DNA from: Hydrogenophaga intermedia
GTDB taxonomy: Bacteria; Pseudomonadota; Gammaproteobacteria; Burkholderiales; Burkholderiaceae_C
Direction of reading: 5' to 3'
Length of the DNA: 64,000 bases
NCBI RefSeq assembly: GCF_023715105.1
Contig: NZ_JAMBNO010000002.1
Location: 276,657-340,656, forward strand
Shown here: positions 42,094 to 51,412 of the stretch, piece by piece
Layout of the letters: each line of letters starts with the position of its first letter
Position numbering within the stretch: position 1 is the stretch's first letter
The notes under the pieces: generated by a model
The model's input: the letters and a program-made list of their open reading frames with translations, nothing else
Told to the model about the DNA's origin: nothing
The model's database searches: none
Translations under genes and position numbers: made by a program

Positions 42094-42903
42094 TCATTCC
42101 TTGTAGTAGACGACCTGGTGCGTGGTGGCCAGCAGCGCGCCTGCCTGGCTCCAGAGCTGGCCGCGCTGGTCGAAGTAGCCGTTGCGCATCACGCTGGACT
42201 GCGCCTGGCCCAGCAGCCAGCCCTCGCCCACCGCCGCAAGCTCGGCCTGGCCGACGTGGAAGTAGATCGTCATGGACACCGTGCCCGCGGGCACGCGCGT
42301 GGCACGACGAAGCCACACGCGCGGAAAGAACACGTCGCACATCGAGGCCAGGCTGGCGAAGTCAAGCGCGCGCGGCGGCTCGTCGCGCACCCACAGCGTG
42401 GTGCGGCTGTGCTCGCCCGATCCGTCCCACACGCGCGGGATGGCGCCCTCGACGATGCGGATGTCGTAGCGCTTGACCCATTCGACCAGCGCGGCCATGT
42501 TGGGCTTGCCGATGGCGTTGGGCGAGAGCACGCGTGGCGCGGGTTCGTCCTGCGTGCCCCAGGTCTCGCGGCGCAAGGCGGTCAGCGCGGTGCCGGTGAG
42601 CACGGTTTCGCCGCCCTGTTCGATGTCGACCAGCCAGTGCTGGGTGGAGCGGTTGGTGCGTACCGGGCGCGCCGTCAGCGCAAAGGCGCCGTCGGCCAGC
42701 GCGGCGCAGTAGTTCACCGTGAGCGAGACCGGATCGCCGATCCTGTCGGGATGCTGACTGATGGCCTGCAGCGCGGTGGCCGCGGTGATCCCGCCATACG
42801 GACCGACCATGTTGGCGTAGGCGGGATCGGTCTGGCCGCGCCAATGGCCGGCCTCTCCACCAGCAGTGAGCTTGATGGCGCGATCGAAGGCGTGTGCATC
42901 CAT
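42094..42903 (-). CDS. Acyl-CoA thioesterase (TesB-like, double hotdog)
   Basis: A 269-residue two-hotdog thioesterase. It has the N-terminal VGPYGGITAATALQAISQHPDR segment and the typical SLTVNYCAALADGAF strand, and the C-terminal half carries MTIYFHVGQAELAAVG. The ATG at 42903 (MDAHAFDRAIKL) gives the family N-terminus; an open frame 31 codons longer has no family resemblance. Its end almost abuts the convergent patatin gene (gap of three bases). Confidence 0.82.
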   Translation of the reverse strand: MDAHAFDRAIKLTAGGEAGHWRGQTDPAYANMVGPYGGITAATALQAISQHPDRIGDPVSLTVNYCAALADGAFALTARPVRTNRSTQHWLVDIEQGGETVLTGTALTALRRETWGTQDEPAPRVLSPNAIGKPNMAALVEWVKRYDIRIVEGAIPRVWDGSGEHSRTTLWVRDEPPRALDFASLASMCDVFFPRVWLRRATRVPAGTVSMTIYFHVGQAELAAVGEGWLLGQAQSSVMRNGYFDQRGQLWSQAGALLATTHQVVYYKE

Positions 42904-43052
42904 ACGCGCAGTGTGCACCAGCGGCATGCCACGTTCGGGCGCCGTCGAGGCGGCGCGATGTAGCGCGTGCGACATGCGAGCACACGTCAACACCACCTGC
43001 CTCGGGGTTTCCCCTCGTCATGCAGATCGGTCGCATGCTGACAATGCCGGCG

Positions 43053-43838
43053 ATGGCAAGCAACAACGCTGACGACTGCATCCTCGAGGCCAAAGGCCTG
43101 GTGAAGGAATTCAAGGGCTTCATCGCCGTGAACGACGTGAACCTGCGCGTGCGACGCGGGCAGATCCACGCCTTGATCGGCCCCAATGGCGCGGGCAAGA
43201 CCACGGTCTTCAACCTGCTCACCAAATTCCTTATCCCCACGCGCGGCCAGATCCTCTACAACGGCGAGGACATCACCACGCAGAAGCCCGCCCAGGTGGC
43301 GCGGCGTGGCATGGTGCGTTCGTTCCAGATCTCGGCCACCTTCCCGCACTTGAGCGTGCGCGAGAACGTGCGCATCGGTCTGCAGCGCGCCACGGGGCAA
43401 TCGTTCCATTTCTGGAAATCGAAAAAAGTGCTCGACGGGCTGGACGAGCGCGCCATGGTGCTGCTGGAGACCGTGGGCCTGGCCGAGTTCGCCGACTGGG
43501 TGACGGTGGAGCTGCCCTACGGCCGCAAACGCGCGCTGGAGATTGCCACCACGCTGGCCACCGAGCCGGAACTGATGCTGCTGGACGAGCCCACGCAGGG
43601 CATGGGCCACGAGGACGTGGAACGCGTGACGCAGCTCATCAAGAAGGTGTCGGCCAACCGCACCATCCTGATGGTGGAACACAACATGAACGTGGTGTCG
43701 AGCATCGCCGACACCATCAGCGTGCTGCAGCGCGGTCAGGTGATCGCCGAGGGCGACTACGCCACGGTGTCGGCCAACCCGCAGGTGCTGGAGGCCTACA
43801 TGGGCAGCGCCGACGCCGCACTGCAAGGGGCACATTGA
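43053..43838 (+). CDS. livG: LIV-type ABC transporter ATP-binding protein (LivG family), second system
   Basis: ATPase of the second importer. The 261-residue protein has Walker A GPNGAGKT at residues 43-50, Walker B LMLLDEPTQGM and the switch histidine MVEHNM; the signature is the degenerate YGRKRALEIATTLA of LivG. Start is uncertain: four in-frame ATGs occur within 34 bases (43020, 43035, 43044, 43053) and none has a convincing ribosome-binding site. The last was used because it gives the length and N-terminus usual for LivG. Unlike system one, here the ATPase genes come first. Confidence 0.88.
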   Translation: MASNNADDCILEAKGLVKEFKGFIAVNDVNLRVRRGQIHALIGPNGAGKTTVFNLLTKFLIPTRGQILYNGEDITTQKPAQVARRGMVRSFQISATFPHLSVRENVRIGLQRATGQSFHFWKSKKVLDGLDERAMVLLETVGLAEFADWVTVELPYGRKRALEIATTLATEPELMLLDEPTQGMGHEDVERVTQLIKKVSANRTILMVEHNMNVVSSIADTISVLQRGQVIAEGDYATVSANPQVLEAYMGSADAALQGAH

Positions 43839-44542
43839 TGGCGGAAGAACTCCTGAGCCTGAGTGGCGTGAACGCCTGGTACGGCGAGTCGCACATCCTG
43901 CATGGCGTCGATCTTAAGGTGCACCGCGGCGAGGTGGTGACGCTGCTCGGGCGCAACGGCGCGGGCCGCACCACCACACTCAAGTCGATCATGGGCATGG
44001 TGGGCAAGCGCACCGGCTCGATCCGCGTGTTCGGGCAGGAAACGGTGAACATGCCCACGCACCAGGTGGCGCGCCTGGGCCTGGGCTACTGCCCCGAGGA
44101 GCGCGGCATCTTCGCCAGCCTGAGCTGCGAGGAGAACCTGATGCTGCCGCCCGCGGTGGCCGACGGCGGCATGTCGATCGACGAGCTCTACGAGCTTTTC
44201 CCGAACCTGAAGGAGCGCCGCAACAGCCCGGGCACGCGCCTGTCCGGCGGCGAGCAGCAGATGCTCGCGGTGGCGCGCATCCTGCGCACCGGTGCCAAGC
44301 TGCTGCTGCTCGACGAGATCTCGGAAGGCCTGGCGCCCGTGATCGTGCAGACGCTGGCGCGCACCATCCGCACGCTGCGCGAGCGCGGCTTCACGATCGT
44401 GATGGTCGAGCAGAACTTCCGCTTCGCGGCCCCGCTTGCGGACCGCTTCTACGTCATGGAACATGGCCGCATCGTCGAGGGCTTCTCTGCTGCAGAGCTC
44501 GACGCGAAGATGGGCATGTTGCACGAGTACCTCGGTGTCTGA
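43838..44542 (+). CDS. livF: LIV-type ABC transporter ATP-binding protein (LivF family) with Walker A Arg
   Basis: ATPase partner of the preceding LivG. The 234 residues carry the canonical LSGGEQQMLAVARILRTG signature and Walker B LLLLDEISEGL, but Walker A reads GRNGAGRTT, so the invariant Lys is Arg44. This variant may be lineage-conserved rather than inactivating, since all other motifs are intact and the LivG partner is normal. The ATG overlaps the previous stop by one base (TGATG). Confidence 0.88.
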   Translation: MAEELLSLSGVNAWYGESHILHGVDLKVHRGEVVTLLGRNGAGRTTTLKSIMGMVGKRTGSIRVFGQETVNMPTHQVARLGLGYCPEERGIFASLSCEENLMLPPAVADGGMSIDELYELFPNLKERRNSPGTRLSGGEQQMLAVARILRTGAKLLLLDEISEGLAPVIVQTLARTIRTLRERGFTIVMVEQNFRFAAPLADRFYVMEHGRIVEGFSAAELDAKMGMLHEYLGV

Positions 44543-44601
44543 TCACACAGCAAACGCCGGGGTTGGTCTTTCCACGTTCACACCCTGAAGGAGACGACGA
44601 C

Positions 44602-45816
44602 ATGATGAAAACGACGACGAAGCTGCTGGCCACCGCGGCCGCAGCCATGCTGACCGCCGGAGCCGCGCAGGCGCAGATCTCCGACGGGGTGATCAAGATC
44701 GGCGTGCTCAATGACATGTCGGGCCTGTACGCCGACATCGCCGGCCCCGGCTCGGTGACGGCTGCGCGCATGGCGGTGGAGGACTTCGGTGCCGCCGCCA
44801 AGGGCATGAAGGTCGAGATCGTGGGCGCCGACCACCAGAACAAGCCGGACGTGGGCTCCACCGTGGCACGCACCTGGATCGACGTCGACAAGGTCGACGC
44901 CATCGCTGACGTGCCCACCAGCTCGGTGGCGCTGGCCATCAACCAGATCGTGCGCGACAAGAACAAGGTGTTCCTGAACTCGGGTGCTGCCACCTCCGAT
45001 CTGACCGGCAAGGCCTGCAGCCCCAACACCGTGCACTGGACGTACGACACCTGGATGCTGGCCAACGGCACCGGCAGCGCGATCGCCAAGACCGGCGGCG
45101 ACAGCTGGTTCTTCCTGACCGCCGACTACGCCTTCGGCCACGCGCTGGAGCGCGACACCGAAGCCGCTGTGCTCAAGGCCGGTGGCAAGGTGCTCGGCAA
45201 GGTGCGCCACCCGTTCCCGGGCCAGGACTTCTCGTCCTTCCTGCTGCAGGCACAGGCCAGCAAGGCCAAGGTGATCGCGCTCGCCAACGCCGGCGGCGAC
45301 ACCATCAACTCCATCAAGCAGGCGGCCGAGTTCGGCATCACGCGCGGCGGCCAGAACCTGGCGGGCATGCTGATGTTCATCGCCGACGTGCATTCACTCG
45401 GTTTGAATACGGCCCAGGGCCTGATCTTCACCGAGACCTTCTACTGGGACCTCAACGACCAGACGCGCGCCTGGAGCAAGAAGTTCGCCGAGCGCAACGG
45501 TGGCAAGTACCCGACGATGGTGCAGGCCGGCGTGTACGCCTCGGTGCTGCACTACCTGAAGGCGGTGGAAGCCGCCAAGACGGATGACGGCCTCAAGGTG
45601 GTGGAGCAGATGAAGAAGATGCCCACCGACGACCCGCTGTTCGGCAAGGGCACGATCCGCCAGGACGGCCGCAAGATTCACCCCGCCTACCTGGTGGAAG
45701 TGAAGAAGCCGTCCGAGTCCAAGGGACCGTACGACTACTACAAGATCCGCGCCACCATCCCGGCCGATCAGGCATTCCGCCCGCTCAACCAGGGCGAATG
45801 CCCGCTCGTGAAGTAA
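44602..45816 (+). CDS. LIV-type ABC transporter periplasmic substrate-binding protein, second system
   Basis: A 404-residue periplasmic receptor. Signal peptide residues 1-24 (MMKTTTKLLATAAAAMLTAG), then DGVIKIGVLNDMSGLYADIAG and VGADHQNKPDVGST, typical of the amide/urea/branched-chain type I binding proteins. AAGGAG lies nine bases before the ATG. Position between livF and livH differs from the first importer, so the two are separate systems and not a recent duplication. Ligand not determinable. Confidence 0.9.
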   Translation: MMKTTTKLLATAAAAMLTAGAAQAQISDGVIKIGVLNDMSGLYADIAGPGSVTAARMAVEDFGAAAKGMKVEIVGADHQNKPDVGSTVARTWIDVDKVDAIADVPTSSVALAINQIVRDKNKVFLNSGAATSDLTGKACSPNTVHWTYDTWMLANGTGSAIAKTGGDSWFFLTADYAFGHALERDTEAAVLKAGGKVLGKVRHPFPGQDFSSFLLQAQASKAKVIALANAGGDTINSIKQAAEFGITRGGQNLAGMLMFIADVHSLGLNTAQGLIFTETFYWDLNDQTRAWSKKFAERNGGKYPTMVQAGVYASVLHYLKAVEAAKTDDGLKVVEQMKKMPTDDPLFGKGTIRQDGRKIHPAYLVEVKKPSESKGPYDYYKIRATIPADQAFRPLNQGECPLVK

Positions 45817-45832
45817 ACGGAGCACGTCGAGC

Positions 45833-46720
45833 ATGACCGAGATCTTCGGCATTCCCACCGCGGCCCTGTTCGGGCAGTTGCTGATCGGGCTGATCAACGG
45901 CTCCTTCTACGCGCTGCTCTCGCTCGGGTTGGCCGTGATCTTCGGTCTGCTCAACATCATCAACTTCACGCACGGCGCCCAGTACATGATGGGCGCCTTC
46001 GTGGCGTGGCTGTTGCTCAACAAGCTGGGCATCGGCTACTGGTGGGCGCTGCTCATCGCTCCGATCGTGGTGGGTGCCACCGGCGTTCTCATCGAGCGCC
46101 TGATGCTCTCGAGGCTGTACAAGCTCGATCACCTCTACGGCCTGCTGCTCACCTTCGGCATCGCACTCATCATCCAGGGTCTGTTCCGAAACGAGTACGG
46201 CTCCTCGGGGCAACCCTACTCCATTCCCGCGCAGTTGCAAGGTGCCCAGAACCTGGGCTTCATGTTCCTGCCCAATTACCGCGGCTGGGTGGTGGCGGCC
46301 TCGCTCATCGTCTGCCTGTCCACCTGGTTCGTGATCGAGCGCACCAAGCTAGGCGCCTACCTGCGTGCGGCCACCGAGAACCCCACGCTGGTGCAGGGCT
46401 TCGGCATCAACGTGCCGCGCATGATCACGCTCACCTACGGCTTCGGCGTCGGCCTGGCCGCACTGGCCGGCGTGATGGCCGCGCCCATCTACCAGGTCAG
46501 CCCGCAAATGGGCGCCGACCTGATCATCGTGGTGTTCGCGGTGGTGGTGATCGGCGGCATGGGTTCGATCATGGGCGCCATCCTGACCGGCTTCGGTCTG
46601 GGCATCATCGAAGGCCTCACCAAGGTCTTCTACCCCGAAGCCTCCAACACGGTGATCTTCGTGATCATGGCCATCGTGCTCCTGATCAAGCCCGCGGGGC
46701 TGTTCGGCACCCAGAAATGA
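45833..46720 (+). CDS. livH: LIV-type ABC transporter permease (LivH family), second system
   Basis: A 295-residue multispanning permease. Motifs GLINGSFYALLSLGLAVIFG and NFTHGAQYMMGAFVAW near the N-terminus and the C-terminal LIKPAGLFGTQK match LivH. It lies 16 bases after the receptor gene and overlaps livM by four bases (ATGA), so it is translationally coupled to it. Confidence 0.92.
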   Translation: MTEIFGIPTAALFGQLLIGLINGSFYALLSLGLAVIFGLLNIINFTHGAQYMMGAFVAWLLLNKLGIGYWWALLIAPIVVGATGVLIERLMLSRLYKLDHLYGLLLTFGIALIIQGLFRNEYGSSGQPYSIPAQLQGAQNLGFMFLPNYRGWVVAASLIVCLSTWFVIERTKLGAYLRAATENPTLVQGFGINVPRMITLTYGFGVGLAALAGVMAAPIYQVSPQMGADLIIVVFAVVVIGGMGSIMGAILTGFGLGIIEGLTKVFYPEASNTVIFVIMAIVLLIKPAGLFGTQK

Positions 46721-47709
46721 ACACGCCCATGAGCACCACCACCTCCTCCGCCCCCGTCGACGCCCTGGCCACCAAGGCCGCTGGCGGCCACTCGCACATG
46801 GCCATCGCGTTCGGCCTGATGGTCGCGTTCTTCCTGATCGCGCCGCTGTTCGTGTACCCCGTGTTCCTGATGAAGGTGATGTGCTTCGCGCTGTTCGCGT
46901 GCGCCTTCAACCTGCTGATCGGCTTCGGTGGTCTGCTTTCGTTCGGCCACGCGATGTTCCTGGGGAGCGCCGGGTATGCCTCGGCCCACGCGGCCAAGGT
47001 CTGGGGCCTCACACCGGAGCTGGCCATCCTGTTCGGCACGGTCTGCGCCGTGTTGCTGGGCGTCGTGGCGGGTGCGCTGGCCATCCGCCGCCAGGGCATC
47101 TACTTCGCCATGATCACCCTGGCGTTGGCACAGATGGTCTACTTCTTCAGCCTGCAGGCCAAGTTCACCGGCGGCGAGGACGGCATCCAGGGCGTGCCAC
47201 GCGGTCAGCTGTTCGGCTTGATCGACCTGGGCAGCCCGATGGCCATGTACGCCGTGGTTTTCACGGTGTTCATCGGCGGCTTCCTGCTGATCTGGCGTGT
47301 GGTCCATTCCCCCTTTGGCCAGGTGCTGCAGGCCATCCGCGAGAACGAGGCGCGAGCCACCTCGCTCGGCTACGACACCGACCGCTACAAGCACCTGGCT
47401 TTCGTGCTCTCGGCCGGCCTGGCGGGTCTGGCCGGTGCCACCAAGGCCATCGTGTTCCAGCTGGCCTCGCTCACCGACGTGCACTGGAGCATGTCGGGCG
47501 AGGTGGTGCTCATGACGCTCCTGGGTGGCATGGGCACGCTGTTCGGCCCCGTGGTGGGCGCGGCCATCATCGTCTCGATGCAGAACTACCTGGCCCAGCT
47601 CGGCGCCTGGGTCACCATCGTGCAAGGCGTGATCTTCGTGATCTGCGTGCTGGCCTTCCGCCGCGGCGTGGTGGGCGAGATCGCGAACTGGCTCAAGAAG
47701 CCCTTGTGA
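46717..47709 (+). CDS. livM: LIV-type ABC transporter permease (LivM family), second system
   Basis: A 330-residue permease. Core motifs NLLIGFGGLLSFGHAMFLGS and RRQGIYFAMITLALAQMVYF plus the EAA-like IRENEARATSLGYDTDRYK match LivM. The first 27 residues are Ser/Thr/Ala-rich and hydrophilic. The ATG at 46717 is fixed by the ATGA overlap with livH. It is the last gene of the operon and is followed by a strong hairpin terminator. Confidence 0.9.
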   Translation: MNTPMSTTTSSAPVDALATKAAGGHSHMAIAFGLMVAFFLIAPLFVYPVFLMKVMCFALFACAFNLLIGFGGLLSFGHAMFLGSAGYASAHAAKVWGLTPELAILFGTVCAVLLGVVAGALAIRRQGIYFAMITLALAQMVYFFSLQAKFTGGEDGIQGVPRGQLFGLIDLGSPMAMYAVVFTVFIGGFLLIWRVVHSPFGQVLQAIRENEARATSLGYDTDRYKHLAFVLSAGLAGLAGATKAIVFQLASLTDVHWSMSGEVVLMTLLGGMGTLFGPVVGAAIIVSMQNYLAQLGAWVTIVQGVIFVICVLAFRRGVVGEIANWLKKPL

Positions 47710-47727
47710 AACGACGTGCACACAAGG

Positions 47728-47753
47728 AAAAAGCGCCCCGAGGGGCGCTTTTT
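47728..47753. terminator. Bidirectional terminator between livM and the thiolase gene
   Basis: Stem AAAAAGCGCCCC (47728-47739) pairing with GGGGCGCTTTTT (47742-47753) around a two-base centre, flanked by A and T runs, so it can terminate transcripts on either strand. It lies between two convergent genes. Confidence 0.9.
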
Positions 47754-47767
47754 CTATGGTCGAGTCG

Positions 47768-48976
47768 TCAGACCCTCTCGAATATCCCGGCGGCGCCCTG
47801 CCCCATGCCTACGCACATCGTCACCATGCCGTACTTCTTCTGATGCCGCTGCAGCGCATGCACCACGGTGGCCGAACGGATGGCACCGGTGGCGCCCAGC
47901 GGGTGGCCGAGCGCAATGGCGCCGCCCATGGGGTTGACCCTGGCCGGGTCGAGGCCCAGGGTGTTGATGACGGCGAGCGACTGGGCCGCAAAGGCTTCGT
48001 TGAGCTCGATCCAGTCCATGTCGTCCTGCTTCAGGCCGGCGTAGCGCAGCGCGGCGGGAATCGCCTCCACCGGGCCGATGCCCATGATGTGCGGCGGCAC
48101 GCCGCGGCTGGCGTAACTCACGAAGCGCGCGAGCGGCTTCAGGCCGAAGCGCTTGACGGCGGCCTCGCTGGCAAGGATGAGCGCGCCCGCACCGTCGCTG
48201 GTCTGCGAGCTGTTGCCCGCGGTGACCGAGCCGCGCGCGGCGAACACGGTGCGCAGCTTCGCCAGGCCTTCGAGGCTGGTGTCCGGGCGCGCGCCTTCGT
48301 CCAGGTTCACGGTGCGGGTGCGGGTGCTCACCTCGGCCGTCTCCAGGTTCACGTCGCGCTCGGTCACTTCCACCGGCGTGATCTCGTTCGTGAACTCGCC
48401 ATTCTTCATGGCGATGACGGCGCGCTGGTGTGACTGCAGCGCGAAAGCGTCCTGCGCGTCGCGCGAGACCTTCCACTGCTGCGCCACCTTCTCGGCCGTG
48501 AGACCCATGCCGTAGGCGATGCCGTACTGCTCCACGTCCTGCGTGTTGGCGAAGATGGCAGGCGACAGGCTGGGCGAATTGCCCATCATGGGCACCATGC
48601 TCATGCTCTCGGTGCCGGCGGCGATCATCACGTCGGCCTCGCCCACGCGGATGCGGTCGGCCGCCATGGCCACGGCAGACAGGCCCGAGGCGCAGAAGCG
48701 GTTGACCGTGATGCCGCCCACGCTGTTGGGCAGGCCGGCGAGGATGGCGCCGATGCGCGCCACGTTCAGGCCCTGCTGAGCCTCGGGAATGGCGCAGCCG
48801 CAGATGACGTCTTCGATGGCTTTCGGATCGAGGCCGGGCACCTGCGCGAGCGCGGAGCGCAGCGCAATGGCGAGCAGGTCATCGGGCCGCAGGTGACGGA
48901 ACGAACCCTTGTGCGAACGGCCGATGGGCGTGCGCGTGGCGGCGACGATGTAGGCGTCTTGAATCTGTTTGCTCAT
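47768..48976 (-). CDS. Acetyl-CoA C-acyltransferase (thiolase, FadA-like)
   Basis: Last step of beta-oxidation, cleaving 3-ketoacyl-CoA. The 402-residue enzyme has the nucleophile Cys95 in VNRFCASGLSAVAMAA, the catalytic His358 in IALGHPLGATGAI and Cys388 in MCVGMGQGAAGIFE. Positioned immediately after the bifunctional 3-hydroxyacyl-CoA dehydrogenase gene (11 bases), with which it probably forms a beta-oxidation complex. Confidence 0.93.
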   Translation of the reverse strand: MSKQIQDAYIVAATRTPIGRSHKGSFRHLRPDDLLAIALRSALAQVPGLDPKAIEDVICGCAIPEAQQGLNVARIGAILAGLPNSVGGITVNRFCASGLSAVAMAADRIRVGEADVMIAAGTESMSMVPMMGNSPSLSPAIFANTQDVEQYGIAYGMGLTAEKVAQQWKVSRDAQDAFALQSHQRAVIAMKNGEFTNEITPVEVTERDVNLETAEVSTRTRTVNLDEGARPDTSLEGLAKLRTVFAARGSVTAGNSSQTSDGAGALILASEAAVKRFGLKPLARFVSYASRGVPPHIMGIGPVEAIPAALRYAGLKQDDMDWIELNEAFAAQSLAVINTLGLDPARVNPMGGAIALGHPLGATGAIRSATVVHALQRHQKKYGMVTMCVGMGQGAAGIFERV

Positions 48977-48987
48977 GGTGGGGCTCC

Positions 48988-51387
48988 TCAGTTGCGCACC
49001 GGCTTGCCGGTGTTGAGCATGCCAAGAATCCGCTCTTGGGTTTTCGGGTTCGTGATCAGCGCGCAGAAGGCCTGGCGCTCCAGCGTCATCAGGTATTCCT
49101 CGCTCACCAGGGTGCCCGGGTCGACGTCGCCACCGGTGACCACGTTGGCGATCAACGTGGCGATGTGGAAGTCGTGCTGGCTGATGAAGCCGCCGTCGCG
49201 CATGTTCACGAGCTGCCCCATCACCGTGGCCTTGCCCGAGCGGCCGGCCACCGGAAACAGGCGCTTGTGCGGCGCGCGGTAGCCGGCGCGAAACATGGCC
49301 TTGGCTTCGTTGAGCGCCACGAACAGCAGCTCGTCCTTGTGCGGCACGATCAGGTCGGACTCAAGCAGGTAGCCGATGCTGCGCGACTCGATGGCACTCG
49401 TGCCCACCTTGGCCATGGCAGCGGCGGTGAAGCCCTCGGTGAGGAAGGGCAGCAGGTCCTTGCCGGTGGAGGTGGCGGCGTTCTCGGCCGCGCGGCGAGC
49501 GATGTAGGTGAGGCCCCCCGCGCCCGGTATCAGGCCCACGCCCACTTCCACCAGGCCGATGTAGCTCTCCATGTGTACCACACGCTTGCTGCTGTACACG
49601 GCCAGCTCGCAGCCGCCGCCCAACGCCATGCCGCGGATCGCCGAGATCACCGGCACGCTGGCGTAGCGCAGGCGCAGCATGGTCTGCTGCATGAAGCCTT
49701 CGGCGTCTTCGATGGCGGCCACGCCCACGGCCAGGAAGGCCGGCAGCATGGCCTGCAGGTCGGCACCCACGCTGAAGGGCTCGTCGCCCGACCAGACCAC
49801 CAGTCCCTGGTATTGCGATTCGGCCAGTTCCACCGCCTGCATCAGGCCTTCGCAGACCTCGGGGCTGATGGCGTGCATCTTGGTCTTGATGCTGGCGATC
49901 AGCACCTCGTTGTCCAAGGTCCAGAGGCGGATCGAATCGGTCTCTTCGATGGTGGTGCCCGCATCGGCGAAACGCGGACCGGCTTCGCCCAGCAGCAGCT
50001 CGGGGAAGGGCTGACGCTGGTACACCGGCAGCTCACGGCGCGGCTCGAAGCGGCCGCTCGACGGGTTCCACGAGCCCTGCGCTGTGTGCACGCCACCCGC
50101 TTCGGCCACCGGGCCCTTGAACACCCAGGTGGGCAAAGGCGCCTTGCTGAGTGCCTTGCCGGCGTCGATGTCTTCCTGAACCATCTTCGCCACCTCGAGC
50201 CAACCGGCTTCCTGCCAGAGCTCGAACGGACCCTGCTTCATGCCGAAGCCCCAGCGCATGGCCTGGTCGACGTCGCGCGCGGTGTCGGCGATGGTGGCCA
50301 AGTGCACAGCCGCGTAGTGGAAGCTGTTGCGCAGGATGGCCCACAGGAACTGCCCCTGGGGTCCGGTGCTGTTGCGCAGCAGCTTCAAGCGCTCGCCCGC
50401 GGGCTTCTTGAGCATGCGGCCGTACACATCGTCGGCCTTTTCACCAGCGGGCACGTACTCGCCGCTGTCGAGTTCGAAGCGCATCACGTCGCGCCCGACC
50501 TTCTTGTAGAAGCCGGCCTTGGTCTTCTGGCCCAGGTGGCCTTTGTCGAGCAACGCCTTGAGCACGGGGGGCGTGCCGAAGCTGCCGTAGAACGGGTCGG
50601 TCTGCTCGTTCAGGTTGTCCTGCAACGTCTTGATGACGTGGGCCATGGTGTCCAGGCCCACCACGTCGGCGGTGCGGAAGGTGCCGCTGCTGGCACGCCC
50701 CAGGCGTTTGCCCGTGAGGTCGTCCACCACGTCGAAGGTGAGGCCAAAGTTCTCCACCTCTTTCATCGTGCCCAGCATGCCGGCGATGCCGATGCGGTTG
50801 GCGATGAAGTTGGGCGTGTCCTTGGCGCGTACCACGCCCTTGCCCAGGCCGCTGGTGACGAAGGTCTCGAGGTCGTCGAGGATCTTCGGTTGCGTGGCCG
50901 GTGTGGCGATCAGCTCCACCAGCGTCATGTAGCGCGGCGGGTTGAAGAAGTGGATGCCGCAAAAGCGCGGCTTGATCGCTTCGGGCAGCGCTTCGCTGAG
51001 CTTCGTGATCGACAGGCCCGAGGTGTTGGACGCGACGATGGCGTGCTTCGCCACGTGCGGCGCGATCTTGCCGTACAGGTCGAGCTTCCAGTCCATGCGC
51101 TCGGCGATCGCCTCGATCACGAGATCGCACTCGCCCAGCAGGGCCATGTGCTCCTCGTAGTTGGCGGCCACGATCAGATCGGCATCGGCCGCCACACCGA
51201 TCGGCGAGGGCTTGAGCTTCTTGAGGTTCTCGATGGCGCGGGTGACGATGCCGTTCTTCGGGCCTTCCTTGGCCGGGAGATCGAACAGCACCACCGGCAC
51301 CTTGACGTTGACGAGGTGGGCAGCGATCTGCGCGCCCATCACGCCCGCGCCGAGCACGGCGACTTTTCTGACGTTGAAACGGTTCAT
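48988..51387 (-). CDS. 3-hydroxyacyl-CoA dehydrogenase/enoyl-CoA hydratase (FadN-type order)
   Basis: Bifunctional beta-oxidation enzyme of 799 residues. The NAD-binding site VRKVAVLGAGVMGAQIAAHL is at the extreme N-terminus, the 3HCDH region with GIHFFNPPRYMTLVELI follows, and the crotonase domain (AIRGMALGGGCELAVYSS, with the canonical Glu retained) is C-terminal. This order is that of FadN and the reverse of E. coli FadB. It sits between the DUF2147 and thiolase genes in one operon. Confidence 0.92.
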   Translation of the reverse strand: MNRFNVRKVAVLGAGVMGAQIAAHLVNVKVPVVLFDLPAKEGPKNGIVTRAIENLKKLKPSPIGVAADADLIVAANYEEHMALLGECDLVIEAIAERMDWKLDLYGKIAPHVAKHAIVASNTSGLSITKLSEALPEAIKPRFCGIHFFNPPRYMTLVELIATPATQPKILDDLETFVTSGLGKGVVRAKDTPNFIANRIGIAGMLGTMKEVENFGLTFDVVDDLTGKRLGRASSGTFRTADVVGLDTMAHVIKTLQDNLNEQTDPFYGSFGTPPVLKALLDKGHLGQKTKAGFYKKVGRDVMRFELDSGEYVPAGEKADDVYGRMLKKPAGERLKLLRNSTGPQGQFLWAILRNSFHYAAVHLATIADTARDVDQAMRWGFGMKQGPFELWQEAGWLEVAKMVQEDIDAGKALSKAPLPTWVFKGPVAEAGGVHTAQGSWNPSSGRFEPRRELPVYQRQPFPELLLGEAGPRFADAGTTIEETDSIRLWTLDNEVLIASIKTKMHAISPEVCEGLMQAVELAESQYQGLVVWSGDEPFSVGADLQAMLPAFLAVGVAAIEDAEGFMQQTMLRLRYASVPVISAIRGMALGGGCELAVYSSKRVVHMESYIGLVEVGVGLIPGAGGLTYIARRAAENAATSTGKDLLPFLTEGFTAAAMAKVGTSAIESRSIGYLLESDLIVPHKDELLFVALNEAKAMFRAGYRAPHKRLFPVAGRSGKATVMGQLVNMRDGGFISQHDFHIATLIANVVTGGDVDPGTLVSEEYLMTLERQAFCALITNPKTQERILGMLNTGKPVRN

Positions 51388-51412
51388 GGGTTATCCGTGG
51401 AGGTGGCCGCGG

